From a virus: a stretch of 64,000 nucleotides of DNA. Below the pieces are notes generated by a model that did no database searches, was not told the origin of the DNA, and saw only the letters and a program-made list of their open reading frames with translations. Shown here piece by piece: positions 40,680 through 49,939 of this stretch. The position numbers and the translations under genes were made by a program. The stretch is taken from positions 62,001-126,000 of IMG/VR virus record IMGVR_UViG_3300042890_002891; one strand, 5' to 3'. Each line of letters opens with the position of its first letter. Position 1 is the stretch's first letter.

Positions 40680-41537
40680 TCAAGTGCCCCATTCGTTCTT
40701 GAACAAAGGTACCTGCAGCCGATCACTATAACGCAAACCATTCTTCATGGCAAAGTTTGCCACAGCACGGTTGTTCAAAGCATACACACTTTCTACACCA
40801 CCAATGGGCATTAGATAAACATGTCCGGTAAATCCGGCTGCACGATAGATGTCAACGGTTTCCAGGGCTTCTTCAGCATCTTGCTCTGTGGCAATTACCA
40901 GTTTGAGATATGTGTTGCCAACGTCTTGGTACTCGCACACAATCTCTGGCTGAATAGCTTCATGTCTTGATTCACCAGAGCAACTGAGTTTGGCACTGAC
41001 ACTAAATGTAATTTCTCTACAAAAATCTTTATCATGATGATGTGCCCAAGTATGTAGATACGCAGCAAATTCTGGAGTTAGCTTTTGAGTGCCATTGGTC
41101 TCAAATGTGATCTCTTTGAGTTTATTCATGCTAGCATGTGACAGCAAGTCAGGATAAGCACGTTGCCACCCCAACAAGGGCTCACCGCCTGTGATAACCA
41201 GATGCTCATCTTCCCAACGCTTTTGCGGAAGTATTTCCATAATGCGATTTACAATAGCATTGCTTTCAAGCATTGGACTTAGATCTTTGAATCGCGGATC
41301 CCAGCTGGCGTAGCTGTCACAGCCTGTGCTGACAAGTGGAAGCTCAGTGTAATCTTTGAATTCTGTGATACGTGCAGCAATTGCTTCAACCTCTTGACTT
41401 GCTTTGCCTGTCGGCATTCCAAAGCCGGAACACTTAAAGTTGCATCCAAATGTTCTCAAGAACACACTGGGCACCCCCATGTAGCGTCCTTCACCTTGTA
41501 TGCTGTAAAACAGCTCTGCTATTTTTAATTTGCTCAT
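40680..41537 (-). CDS. queE: 7-carboxy-7-deazaguanine synthase QueE (with inserted cluster loop)
   Basis: 285 residues. FYSIQGEGRYMGVPSVFLRTFGC-type start, LVITGGEPLLGWQ and ITFETNGTQ are QueE landmarks. The radical SAM iron-sulfur cysteines appear as Cys32, Cys36 and, after an insertion, Cys73 in TGCDSYASW, so the usual CX3CX2C has become CX3CX36C. QueE converts carboxy-tetrahydropterin to 7-carboxy-7-deazaguanine. The gene lies upstream of DUF2061 and downstream of a methyltransferase in one operon with QueD and YhhQ. Confidence 0.87.
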   Translation of the reverse strand: MSKLKIAELFYSIQGEGRYMGVPSVFLRTFGCNFKCSGFGMPTGKASQEVEAIAARITEFKDYTELPLVSTGCDSYASWDPRFKDLSPMLESNAIVNRIMEILPQKRWEDEHLVITGGEPLLGWQRAYPDLLSHASMNKLKEITFETNGTQKLTPEFAAYLHTWAHHHDKDFCREITFSVSAKLSCSGESRHEAIQPEIVCEYQDVGNTYLKLVIATEQDAEEALETVDIYRAAGFTGHVYLMPIGGVESVYALNNRAVANFAMKNGLRYSDRLQVPLFKNEWGT

Positions 41538-42313
41538 ATTTTCCGTGCTTTAATCAACAAATGCCATCCCAGGTATTCTTTGACTGCTGCTCGCATGTCT
41601 TCGGGCATGGCAGCAAACCAGGGTTCTAGTTCGTACTCGCCTTGGCGGTAATTGGGTACATTATACATGAAACAATGATCTTGTCTAATCCTTAGGACCT
41701 CAAATTGTCCTTGTAGTAGATCGTAAATTTCTTCTCGGCTGTAGGCCTTGGCATACGGACAATCGGATTGTGCTTCAAATTGGTCCAGACCCTTCTGGAT
41801 CATGGCATACTTCCAGGAATTCTTTGCATACACCAGCATACGGAATTCACCCATGGGCCTCAATGCATTATGAATGTTGTCTAGACACGCAGTCATGTCT
41901 GGATAGTGATGCAATACACCACATGAGTACACCAGATCAAACTGTCCTAGACTGGACACTGCTGCACCATCGGCAGCATCCATCACATGGAACTCTCCAG
42001 CTAGCCCGAACAGGTCGAATCGTTGGCGGCTCATGGCCACAGATTCTGCAGAAAGATCAATGCCCACATAGTCAGCACCGTGCCGTGCAAATTCCACAGC
42101 GTCAGATCCAATACCAGATCCTATTTCCAACACACGTTTGCCACGCCATGAGTGAAAACCCGCAAAGTCACGCAGATGTGGTTCTACAAAAAATCTACGC
42201 TCAGTAACTTCATTCCAGTACTGTTCTGTGCCAGGCACACCCAAACTGTGCTTGATGTTGCAGGGCTGTGCATTCCAGTACTGTTTGATTTTGTCTATTA
42301 GTTCAGTGGTCAA
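41534..42313 (-). CDS. SAM-dependent methyltransferase
   Basis: 259 residues with a TTG start. RGKRVLEIGSGIGSDAVEFA (motif I), GADYVGIDLSAESV (motif II), FDLVYSCGVLHHYPDM (motif IV) and a post-motif region define a class I methyltransferase. Its place between QueE and glycosyltransferase genes suggests it modifies the same product (inference). Overlaps queE by ATGA. Confidence 0.82.
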   Translation of the reverse strand: MTTELIDKIKQYWNAQPCNIKHSLGVPGTEQYWNEVTERRFFVEPHLRDFAGFHSWRGKRVLEIGSGIGSDAVEFARHGADYVGIDLSAESVAMSRQRFDLFGLAGEFHVMDAADGAAVSSLGQFDLVYSCGVLHHYPDMTACLDNIHNALRPMGEFRMLVYAKNSWKYAMIQKGLDQFEAQSDCPYAKAYSREEIYDLLQGQFEVLRIRQDHCFMYNVPNYRQGEYELEPWFAAMPEDMRAAVKEYLGWHLLIKARKI

Positions 42314-43145
42314 GTTCGTGTATCTTCCATTGTTTCATTAGGCCTTTTTTGTCCAGGGCTGCCATTTTTTCCCAGATATCTATTTTGTTCTCTAGGCCTA
42401 ACTTAAAGTGGGTTAGATCGTAGCCGAGTGGTGCTAGATAGTTGCCAATCATCATGGCTTCTTGCATACGACGTTTACGCCAGGTAACATGATTGAAGTC
42501 TCTGGGGTTGTTGGGATTGCCCTCCAGCATGGGACGATTCTTAAAAACGTCATCACCATTCTTGCCAGTTAGATCATAGCGTTGATGCTCAATCATTACA
42601 GGTATAGTGACCACAATATCCAACATCCATCCAATCTGACTGGTCCATGCATCATTGATTTGATGCGGAGAAAGGTGTCCAGTAATTTCTACCCACTTGC
42701 GCGGCAGGATGGGAAATATAGCATATGGATGCTCATGATTGGTTTCTGCTCTGAGCAATGCAAACTGATCATTGTGAGAGCGTATGACGTCATCCCAACC
42801 AGTTGTGGTCATTACAGCATCATCGTTCCAGAAGAACATCCAGGCACCTTGACTATTTTCAGCCAGCTTGTTGAGATATTCGTTGAGTCTGATATAGCCC
42901 AGGCGTTTGAATTGCATGGCAGTATATGTGACTTTTTTGCTGTCCAGATACGGAGCAATCACATCAACAAAATATTCAATGGTGTCTGTGTCGTCATTGT
43001 CAAACGCAATCAATACTTCAATTCGTTCTGGTGCCGATGCTGTGTCAATTAGAGTGCGTAGACAATCCTCCATGGGGCCCGGCCGTTCGCGGACCGGCAA
43101 CAGTACACTGATATCTATGTTGGGGTTTTGTTCAAGTAAACTCAT
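42303..43145 (-). CDS. Glycosyltransferase-2-like protein (copy 1)
   Basis: 280 residues. ISVLLPVRERPGPMEDCLRT, EVLIAFDNDDTDT (DxD-like) and WMFFWNDDAVMTTTGWD follow the GT2 nucleotide-sugar fold. A paralog with the same layout lies at 45064-45921 with the radical SAM gene between. Donor and acceptor unknown. Confidence 0.78.
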   Translation of the reverse strand: MSLLEQNPNIDISVLLPVRERPGPMEDCLRTLIDTASAPERIEVLIAFDNDDTDTIEYFVDVIAPYLDSKKVTYTAMQFKRLGYIRLNEYLNKLAENSQGAWMFFWNDDAVMTTTGWDDVIRSHNDQFALLRAETNHEHPYAIFPILPRKWVEITGHLSPHQINDAWTSQIGWMLDIVVTIPVMIEHQRYDLTGKNGDDVFKNRPMLEGNPNNPRDFNHVTWRKRRMQEAMMIGNYLAPLGYDLTHFKLGLENKIDIWEKMAALDKKGLMKQWKIHELDH

Positions 43146-45067
43146 GTTGTTACATATGTGATAGTGGTTTTTCCAAAGTTGCGTTTTCGACCAAAGTACA
43201 TGTTCTCTAAAAATCGATCCTCGCTCATGGCAGGTGATTCTGTGGTGGCAAATTGATAAACAGTGGCATTTGTTAGTTCGGTATTGTCCAAAATATATCC
43301 CAGGAAGTCATAGTCAAATGCCTGTGTGATTGGCAGAGATTTTAGATCTCTGTAGTCAATCACATAGTTTCTTTGAAACTGCAACAGTTGACGTTTCACT
43401 TGTGAGTCTATATTATAGTGGTTGTCCAGGAATTTGTCAAGCGATTCAAACACATAGTTGATCATTTTGTCTTTGACCATGTACAAGGTAGTGCGGTGCA
43501 TGAGGTTCCAGCCAAACACTTCGATGTTGCCAATTCTGGGATGATCAATACGACCCTTGGTCATCCAGTTCTCAAAGTAACTGCGTGTCTCAATAAATTG
43601 CAACTGGAACCAAGGATCTTTTTGTACCCATGCATACAGGTCTTCGTAGAATTTACTGTAATCAATATTTTGATGCTTGGCCAGATATCTAGCAATGTAG
43701 GTCGAAAGTCCATTGATGTGAAAAGTTTGTATAAAACTTGACCATACTAGAGTATCCAACATGGTTTCTCGCGGTATGGTCTTGGTGCTTACTACCACAT
43801 CAATGCTTTCATTAAGATCAACATCACCGTAGCTGCCACTCATGTAATCATACACCGGCACCGATTCCAACTTGTATAATTTCTTCTGCAACAGGTTCAT
43901 CTCAGCATTTTCCAACAGCTGACATTGCAGGATGTTGATACCACCGTGATTGCCTGCTCGGAAGATCTTCCAGAAAGCTTCTTTCCAGGATTCCACAGTC
44001 TCGCCAGGCAAGCCCAGAATCAGTTCTGTGTACACAGGAATATTGTTTTTGTCACACAAGGCAAAGATCTCGTCAATCTTGTGTTGATCAAGATTTCTAC
44101 GTTTGATATTCTCTAGTACGTCATTGTCCATGCTCTGTACACTGACTGTGAGACCTTGGCCGAAGTTAGGCGATTCATCAATTAGTTTTTTCACAATGTC
44201 CACAACTTCGTTCTTTTGATTCTTGGCCCAGGTCATGGAGAAACTTTCCAGTTTGCCCCAACGCTTCTGAACTTCAATCAGTTTGTCCACAATCATGTTG
44301 TCACGTTCTACAAACATGCCAAAGTTGGCATCAGTGATTGTGACAAATCCGCAGTGTTCGCCAATCCAGTCCAGTTCGTCATACACACGTTCGAGTTCAA
44401 ACTTCTTGACCTTGTTGTAGGTAAGACTGCCCCAGTCGCAGAATGTGCATTGATACGGGCAGCCGCGATTTGTTTCCAGAGTGGCATTCCAGATAACATC
44501 AGGATTGTCGGCCATCATGCGATCAAATATGCCGGTTAGATATGGACTAGGAACTTCGTCTAGATCGTTGATACGTTTTGGATCTCCAGTGTCGACCAAG
44601 CCAGCAGGAGAGTTGATCAAGAGCCCAGGAATATGTGTGTAATCAGAGCCGTGATCTTCTAGAATGTGACGAAAGGTCATCTCGCCTTCCATCTTGATCA
44701 CCAGATCCATGAACGGCTCTTTTGCAAACAAGTCAGGATCTTCAATAGCAGGCTCGGGTCCGCCGAACACAATCAAACACGTGGGATTAAGGGCTTTGAC
44801 TCTTTGTGCCAACCGATAGTTGTATCTGTGATTCCATACATAGGTTGAAAAAGCAACCACATCACTGGTGCTGAGTTTTGCTGCCAGAGCCTCAATTGGC
44901 TCTCTGCGCCATACCAAGTGATCTAACTCCCAGGCTGCACTGACTTTTTCGCTGCCCAGTGCATAACTCAGGATTACACCAGCTGAATAAGGCAAGTAGT
45001 AGGCATTGAACTCCTTGGGGCCTTGCTGGAAGTTGGGTTGAACAAAGCTGATTTTCTTTTTTGTCAT
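43142..45067 (-). CDS. B12-binding radical SAM enzyme
   Basis: 641 residues. N-terminal cobalamin-binding-like domain (ISFVQPNFQQGPKEFNAYYL..., VVAFSTYVWNHRYN, IVFGGPEPAIED). RGCPYQCTFCDWG near 205 is the CxxxCxxC cluster site. TELILGLPGETVESW and VSVQSMDNDVLENIKR match the core barrel. Such enzymes methylate or rearrange carbon skeletons. Sandwiched between two GT2 paralogs and coupled to both by ATGA overlaps, it likely shares their substrate. Confidence 0.86.
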   Translation of the reverse strand: MTKKKISFVQPNFQQGPKEFNAYYLPYSAGVILSYALGSEKVSAAWELDHLVWRREPIEALAAKLSTSDVVAFSTYVWNHRYNYRLAQRVKALNPTCLIVFGGPEPAIEDPDLFAKEPFMDLVIKMEGEMTFRHILEDHGSDYTHIPGLLINSPAGLVDTGDPKRINDLDEVPSPYLTGIFDRMMADNPDVIWNATLETNRGCPYQCTFCDWGSLTYNKVKKFELERVYDELDWIGEHCGFVTITDANFGMFVERDNMIVDKLIEVQKRWGKLESFSMTWAKNQKNEVVDIVKKLIDESPNFGQGLTVSVQSMDNDVLENIKRRNLDQHKIDEIFALCDKNNIPVYTELILGLPGETVESWKEAFWKIFRAGNHGGINILQCQLLENAEMNLLQKKLYKLESVPVYDYMSGSYGDVDLNESIDVVVSTKTIPRETMLDTLVWSSFIQTFHINGLSTYIARYLAKHQNIDYSKFYEDLYAWVQKDPWFQLQFIETRSYFENWMTKGRIDHPRIGNIEVFGWNLMHRTTLYMVKDKMINYVFESLDKFLDNHYNIDSQVKRQLLQFQRNYVIDYRDLKSLPITQAFDYDFLGYILDNTELTNATVYQFATTESPAMSEDRFLENMYFGRKRNFGKTTITYVTT

Positions 45068-45921
45068 GTGGTATTTACTCTTCGTGCTGTGGCATCAACT
45101 TGATTGTTGATGTCGTTGGCTCGCATTTTGACCCAGGGATCCTGCCGGCCTTCCCAGGCATCAACAAAAAATGTCAGGTCCAGACCGTGATCTTGCATCC
45201 AGGTGGCCAGAGCAGCAGTGTCATGCCCACGCAATTTGATCATGTCAGGATGATTTAGATCCCCAGCCTGGCCAGGATCACCTTCCATCACACGACGTTG
45301 TTGATAGGTTGCATCATTGTTGATTCCAGTTATATCGTAACGATTGTGATCACAATACACTTCAATGCGTTCAAATATGTCTAGATAATAAGCAATCTGA
45401 CTCACATACGCATCATTGCTGCTGTGTTGACTGATGTGTCCTAGAATTTCAAACCACTTTCTTGGCAGGATAGGAAAAATGCTGTAAGGATGTTCATTGT
45501 GAGTGTGTACACTCAACAGTCGAAACTCACCAGTACGCTCGCGTATGCGTGAGTCCCATCCAGTGGAGATCATTACAGCATCGTCGTTCCAGAAAAACAA
45601 CCAGGCACCTTGACTATTTTCCGCCAGGCCATTTACATATCGATGTAGATTGTTGTAGCCGTAGGGTTCAAAAACAACTATCTTGTGATTGATTTTGTGA
45701 GCTTCAATCCAGGGAAGTACATTGTGCAGCATGTTCTCCATGCCCACGACATCGTCGTTGTCAACACCAAACAAGATTTCGATAGTGTCAAAATCTTCCG
45801 CAAGACTGCGTAGGCTTTCAATGCTGCTCATGAGAGCATCCGACCGCCCTCTAGTGGGCAGCAGGATACTGATATCAACTGGTTGAGTCAATGCAATCTC
45901 AGTTGCCGGAGTTTGCAGCAT
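45064..45921 (-). CDS. Glycosyltransferase-2-like protein (copy 2)
   Basis: 285 residues, paralog of 42303-43145: DISILLPTRGRSDALMSSIE, EILFGVDNDDVVG, AWLFFWNDDAVMISTGWD and ILPRKWFEILGHISQH align with it. Starts inside the end of the YhhQ-type gene. Confidence 0.78.
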   Translation of the reverse strand: MLQTPATEIALTQPVDISILLPTRGRSDALMSSIESLRSLAEDFDTIEILFGVDNDDVVGMENMLHNVLPWIEAHKINHKIVVFEPYGYNNLHRYVNGLAENSQGAWLFFWNDDAVMISTGWDSRIRERTGEFRLLSVHTHNEHPYSIFPILPRKWFEILGHISQHSSNDAYVSQIAYYLDIFERIEVYCDHNRYDITGINNDATYQQRRVMEGDPGQAGDLNHPDMIKLRGHDTAALATWMQDHGLDLTFFVDAWEGRQDPWVKMRANDINNQVDATARRVNTT

Positions 45922-46531
45922 CCAAGTGCAGTACTCGTTTTTGCAAGAAACTCAACAACACGCCGTATGCTGGCAAGATAACTGCAAGACTCACTGCGAT
46001 CTTGGTAATAATATGATTGGTAGCAACAATGTGCCAGTTAGCAGCCATGAACTCATTGGCACCACCAGCAAACGCCACACCAAAGAATGTGTAAGTATCA
46101 ATGATGGTTGACACAATCGAACTCAACAACGGAGCAATGTACCACTGGGTATAGCGTTCACGAAAATACTGAAACACATACACATCCAACATTGTGGCAA
46201 TAAAGTATGCACAACCTGATCCCAGACCAATACGGACTGCAACTGAATCAGGTGCGCCTCCTAGAGATACCACAGCCATGCTAACCAGGATAGCAGGAAT
46301 AAATGCCAGGGCAATTACTGCTCGACCCATCTCTTTGCCCAGCATGCGAACAGTCAAATCCGTTGCCACTACCACTAAGGGGAATGTAAACGCTGCCCAG
46401 GCCAGAGGATGACCAAAAACGTTGAATGTGAACTGAACGATATAATTGCTAAAAGCAATAATAAAAATATGGAAGGCCATAATTTTATACGCCAGCTTGC
46501 GATCTAAATTTCCAAATAATTTGTCTAACAT
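45899..46531 (-). CDS. yhhQ: YhhQ-type queuosine-precursor transporter
   Basis: 210 residues from the ATG at 46529-46531 (AAAGGAA upstream). Six or so hydrophobic helices; VVVATDLTVRMLGKEMGR and YIAPLLSSIVSTIIDTYTFF are typical of the YhhQ/DUF165 family, which imports 7-cyano- or 7-aminomethyl-7-deazaguanine. It lies between QueD and the GT2/radical SAM genes. It would let the phage use scavenged precursor if the host lacks the full pathway. Confidence 0.87.
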   Translation of the reverse strand: MLDKLFGNLDRKLAYKIMAFHIFIIAFSNYIVQFTFNVFGHPLAWAAFTFPLVVVATDLTVRMLGKEMGRAVIALAFIPAILVSMAVVSLGGAPDSVAVRIGLGSGCAYFIATMLDVYVFQYFRERYTQWYIAPLLSSIVSTIIDTYTFFGVAFAGGANEFMAANWHIVATNHIITKIAVSLAVILPAYGVLLSFLQKRVLHLDAANSGN

Positions 46532-46541
46532 AGTGTTTCCT

Positions 46542-47024
46542 TTAAAATAAGTCTTCATTGTCTTCACGACGGCCTTGACGCCCCGCCATGTTTGAATCGG
46601 TTTCACGTACCTCTACTTTGGTACACCAAACACGAGCCGCCTCTTCAGTGCCACAGTTGGGCAAGAAAATACCATTTACATACTTGTACAAAAAGTCAGC
46701 AATGCCTTCGCAGCCAGTGCGTTCAACTTCAGTAATCTTGGCCAATTTGAGTCTGCCCAGTTCCAACAAGTGTTCACGCATGGGATCATCTTGTGCCACC
46801 AGCAAGGTGTGGTCAAACCATTCTTCGAGACTGGCCTTGAGAGGCTTTAGACCGCCAAAGTCTGTGACCCAATTACGGGCATCTAATGTGTCTGCTTCGA
46901 ATTCAAAGTGAAAGCTCATGGCATAACCATGAATCAAATTGCAGTGGCTATCTGCACGCCACTGACGATAAGCAACAGGTCCAATTTGCTTGTATGTTTT
47001 TGTACTAAAGAATTTTTGTGCCAT
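46542..47024 (-). CDS. queD: QueD / 6-carboxy-tetrahydropterin synthase-like
   Basis: 160 residues. RADSHCNLIHGYAMSFHFEFEAD is the PTPS/QueD zinc and active-site block with Cys28 and His27, His32; the canonical HGH reads HGY here, as in several QueD-like proteins. WVTDFGGLKPLKASLEEWFDHTLL and VEVRETDSNMA follow the family order. It makes carboxy-tetrahydropterin from dihydroneopterin triphosphate, the FolE product. A GGAGAAATC site precedes the ATG. Confidence 0.85.
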   Translation of the reverse strand: MAQKFFSTKTYKQIGPVAYRQWRADSHCNLIHGYAMSFHFEFEADTLDARNWVTDFGGLKPLKASLEEWFDHTLLVAQDDPMREHLLELGRLKLAKITEVERTGCEGIADFLYKYVNGIFLPNCGTEEAARVWCTKVEVRETDSNMAGRQGRREDNEDLF

Positions 47025-47040
47025 GATTTCTCCTATGTGT

Positions 47041-47046
47041 ATTATA
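47041..47046 (-). promoter_or_regulatory. Extended -10 promoter upstream of queD
   Basis: TATAAT preceded by TGC (TGCTATAAT) 17 nt before the queD ATG. The -35 position is a poor match. Confidence 0.5.
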
Positions 47047-47108
47047 GCATAGGCAGCAGAGTTTGTATAGCGGGAATGATGCCAGAAAGGCCGCTGTTAG
47101 ATCAGTAC

Positions 47109-47513
47109 TTATGCTGGCAATTGATAGCCGCCAGAATGATAGTTGGCTTGGCCATGGATCACTGCCCGCACTCCGCCCACAGGATCAGCACAGTCGCCGG
47201 TGCGTCTAGGAATCAAATGCACATGTGGATACATTACTGTTTGTCCAGCAGCAGCACCAGAGTTCATGCCCACGTTGAATGCATCGCATTCTCCGGCTGC
47301 AACCATTCGGTTGCCTTCGGCCAGTGCAGATTCAAAACAGTCTCGGATCACTGCTGGTGTATTGATTCTAGGCACAAACAACAAGTGACCGTGGGTGACT
47401 GGAAAGAGATCACGAAACACCGCCACGCGAACGCTACTCAGTTCCGCTGCCACTTGACTCCAGGGTGCAGAACCCATTCGGGCAGCATGCCCTAGTGTGT
47501 CATACTGAGTCAT
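47109..47513 (-). CDS. HIT-family hydrolase
   Basis: 134 residues from the ATG at 47511-47513, with GGAGGTGG upstream. VAVFRDLFPVTHGHLLFVPR and FNVGMNSGAAAGQTV lead to YPHVHLIPRRTGD, the HxHxH-type histidine triad (here HVHLIPR). HIT proteins cleave nucleotide phosphoanhydrides such as Ap4A or nucleoside phosphoramidates. Last gene of the folE unit. Confidence 0.84.
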   Translation of the reverse strand: MTQYDTLGHAARMGSAPWSQVAAELSSVRVAVFRDLFPVTHGHLLFVPRINTPAVIRDCFESALAEGNRMVAAGECDAFNVGMNSGAAAGQTVMYPHVHLIPRRTGDCADPVGGVRAVIHGQANYHSGGYQLPA

Positions 47514-47629
47514 GCCACCTCCACCACGTGATATCGACTGTAGGGATAGTTGGCCTGCAACCACTCAATCATGCCCGGTTCCCAGGGCAAAAACACAGTG
47601 CGAGCTTGGTTGGAAATGTACTGTTTCAT
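47510..47629 (-). CDS. Small ORF (39 residues) between folE and HIT gene
   Basis: MKQYISNQARTVFLPWEPGM.. The start overlaps the folE stop (ATGA) and the stop overlaps the HIT start. A plausible small protein by coupling alone; function unknown. Confidence 0.55.
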   Translation of the reverse strand: MKQYISNQARTVFLPWEPGMIEWLQANYPYSRYHVVEVA

Positions 47630-48324
47630 CGTGGTGCAAATTCCTGTTGCAGTTTGATGTTGTCAAAGAACTCTTTCTTGGTGCTTTGGTCAGTGTTGAA
47701 TGCACCTTTGAGTACTGTGGTCTGTGTAAGACTGCTATGTGCCATGATGCCGCGATTCTCACAGCAGCCATGAATGGCCTGTATGTACACAGCTACATCG
47801 TCGGTGTCAGTAGCCTTCATTATTTCTCTGGCGATGTCGTTGCAAAGTTCTTCCTGGAGAGTCCCGCGACGAGCACACCACTGAGCAATACGAGTGTACT
47901 TGCTAAGACCAATAAGTTTTTGTGCGGCGATGATGCCAATGTAAGCGACCCCACTAACGGGCTGATGATGATGACTGCACATAGAGCGCAACTCGCTACG
48001 TACCACCAACATACCTTCGTAACGGTCTGCTGAATCATTTGGAAATGCTGTTGCGTCGGGAGCTTGTTCATATCTTCCTGCCATAATTTCGTTGTAGTAC
48101 ATCTTGGCCAAGCGTCTTGCTGTGCCTTGGCTATTGGGATCGTTTTCTCGATCAATTAGTAGACTGTCTAGCACACCTTCGAATGCCACAGTGGCTTCGT
48201 TGACCAAGATTTCTTTGTCGTCTTCTTCAAGATAATCTGCAATATTATCGCCGGCCCAGAATCTTTTGCCGTCGTTGTTCATTCGATCGCGAATCACTTG
48301 CGATAAATTTTTACTTGTGTCCAT
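47626..48324 (-). CDS. folE: GTP cyclohydrolase I (FolE)
   Basis: 232 residues. ELRSMCSHHHQPVSG with Cys116 and His119, and later HGCCENRG with Cys187, are the zinc ligands of FolE; IGLSKYTRI and VAVYIQAIHGCC are core motifs. It converts GTP to dihydroneopterin triphosphate, the entry step to folate and to 7-deazaguanines. With QueD/QueE nearby, the deazaguanine route is the likely purpose. GGAGAATAAAAA lies upstream of the ATG, promoter at 48366-48394. Confidence 0.92.
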   Translation of the reverse strand: MDTSKNLSQVIRDRMNNDGKRFWAGDNIADYLEEDDKEILVNEATVAFEGVLDSLLIDRENDPNSQGTARRLAKMYYNEIMAGRYEQAPDATAFPNDSADRYEGMLVVRSELRSMCSHHHQPVSGVAYIGIIAAQKLIGLSKYTRIAQWCARRGTLQEELCNDIAREIMKATDTDDVAVYIQAIHGCCENRGIMAHSSLTQTTVLKGAFNTDQSTKKEFFDNIKLQQEFAPR

Positions 48325-48365
48325 TTTTTATTCTCCGATGATAGCGCAGTGGATTGCGTTTGTTA

Positions 48366-48394
48366 AGTATACACTATTTAGGTCGTAGTGTCAA
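48366..48394 (-). promoter_or_regulatory. Sigma70-type promoter of folE
   Basis: TTGACA-N17-TATACT; the -35 overlaps the stop of the aminotransferase-like gene. Confidence 0.8.
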
Positions 48395-48987
48395 GATGTA
48401 ATAGTAATTTCTCTGCAATCAGGATAAACTACCAGAGGCATGTTGGGTGGTGTCTGCTCAAATCCTTGTAGTACAGTCAGAGCCTGTACAGCTTCTTCTA
48501 TGGTGGGTTTATAGTGATAACCAACTCGAAATGTTCTTTGTGCAGGCCAGGGTGCGATAGAGAGATCGCGACCGTCGTAGCGTTGCTGAATCATGGTCTG
48601 ATATGCATCACGATCGTCCAACAAGATAGCGCCACCACGACCCACGCTCAAGGGCTTGCCGTGCCCAAAGCTCACACACTGCATCTGTCCTTTGCGATAC
48701 ATGTTGCGTTCCATGTGTCTAGCACTGTCCCAGATCCTGGTGTTGTGAAACTGATACTCAGTGGTCCAACGCTGCCATTCATGATCTAGGTAAGAGTATT
48801 CAATGCCCAGCTTGTGCATCAGCATGGGAATACTTAGATAGGTGTAGGGCGTGAACGTGACCGTCTTTGTTTGGTCATGCCTCAAGCAAAGCTCAATGGC
48901 ATGTGTGCAACAATCAGTCATGATCGCATAAGGAGCACCGGTGTATTCAGCCAGTGCAGTTTCAAACTCAAGTATCTTGCAGAACAT
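48391..48987 (-). CDS. DegT/DnrJ-type PLP aminotransferase, short form
   Basis: 198 residues from the ATG at 48985-48987; an in-frame ATG 9 codons earlier overlaps the epimerase. FETALAEYTGAPYAIMTDCC and SFGHGKPLSVGRGGAILL with the candidate PLP lysine are DegT signatures. Family members are about 370 residues, so this is roughly half: the dimer-swapped C-terminal domain is missing. It may work on the sugar made by the epimerase gene upstream. Confidence 0.75.
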   Translation of the reverse strand: MFCKILEFETALAEYTGAPYAIMTDCCTHAIELCLRHDQTKTVTFTPYTYLSIPMLMHKLGIEYSYLDHEWQRWTTEYQFHNTRIWDSARHMERNMYRKGQMQCVSFGHGKPLSVGRGGAILLDDRDAYQTMIQQRYDGRDLSIAPWPAQRTFRVGYHYKPTIEEAVQALTVLQGFEQTPPNMPLVVYPDCREITITS

Positions 48988-48988
48988 G

Positions 48989-49939
48989 TTATCGATTGTA
49001 CCATGCCCATGCATGCGATATCATGTCATGTAGATCATGCCGTCGCCATGCACCACCAGAGATCTCATCAATCTTGGCTGCACTAGCAGTCAGTACAGGA
49101 GGATCGCCTGGTCTAGCTGGACCAATGGTCATGACCACAGCATGTCCAGTGACTTGTTGTGCTTGTGTGATAATTTCTTGATTGCTAACACCTGTGCTGG
49201 TGCCTAGATTGTACACACCTGGTTCCAGTTGAGGGTCCAGAGCCAGTCTGTGCGCCCGTGCAATGTCTTCCACATGCACATAGTCCCGAACGCAGGTGCC
49301 ATCTGGTGTGGCATAGTCAATGCCATTGAGTGTGAACTCTTGCCCCTGCATGATACTTTCTAGCACTCGAGCAATGATGTGTGTGGCTCCGGGTTCTTGT
49401 CCGTGGCGACCTTGACTGTCTGCGCCGCAGGCATTGAAGTAACGAAATGCCACATAGTCCAGTCCATACGCACGATGATAACTCGCCAAGATCTGCTCTA
49501 CCATCAGCTTGCTTTCACCATAGGGACTGATGGGTTCTTTGGGATCAACTTCGTGACACGGAGTCATAACAGGTTCACCATACACTGCTGCACTTGAACT
49601 AAAGATAAATCTGGCTCGGGGTATAGCAGCCATAACAATGTTCAACAGATTAAGAGTCTTGACCACATTGTTGTGGTAGTATTCAGACGGGCGCAGAATA
49701 CTGGGACCAACCAAGCTGGTGCCTGCACAGTGTATGACGGCTGTGGGTTGTACAGAAATCAATTTACGATAAGATTCATCGCTGTCAAAGTCTGCTTGCA
49801 CAAAGTCCATGACATCTTGAAGATGATGCGGCAGAGGTCTGCGATCAATGCCAACCACTGTGTGTCCTGCGTCTTTCAACAGCAGTGCAATTTCGCCGCC
49901 AATGTAACCTGCGGCACCTGTAACTACAATGGTGCTCAT
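48989..49939 (-). CDS. galE: UDP-glucose 4-epimerase-like NAD-dependent sugar epimerase
   Basis: 316 residues. VTGAAGYIGGEIALLL is the GxxGxxG NAD site, FSSSAAVYGEP and SPYGESKLMVEQIL give the Ser/Tyr/Lys triad of extended short-chain dehydrogenases, and RYFNACGAD is typical of GalE. It would interconvert nucleotide sugars for the glycosyltransferases here. Confidence 0.88.
   Translation of the reverse strand: MSTIVVTGAAGYIGGEIALLLKDAGHTVVGIDRRPLPHHLQDVMDFVQADFDSDESYRKLISVQPTAVIHCAGTSLVGPSILRPSEYYHNNVVKTLNLLNIVMAAIPRARFIFSSSAAVYGEPVMTPCHEVDPKEPISPYGESKLMVEQILASYHRAYGLDYVAFRYFNACGADSQGRHGQEPGATHIIARVLESIMQGQEFTLNGIDYATPDGTCVRDYVHVEDIARAHRLALDPQLEPGVYNLGTSTGVSNQEIITQAQQVTGHAVVMTIGPARPGDPPVLTASAAKIDEISGGAWRRHDLHDMISHAWAWYNR

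Noticed and set aside
48391-48987. Aminotransferase as a full DegT enzyme
   Set aside because: Only about half of the family length is present, with no continuation in another frame that I can see; it may be a minimal form or a remnant.
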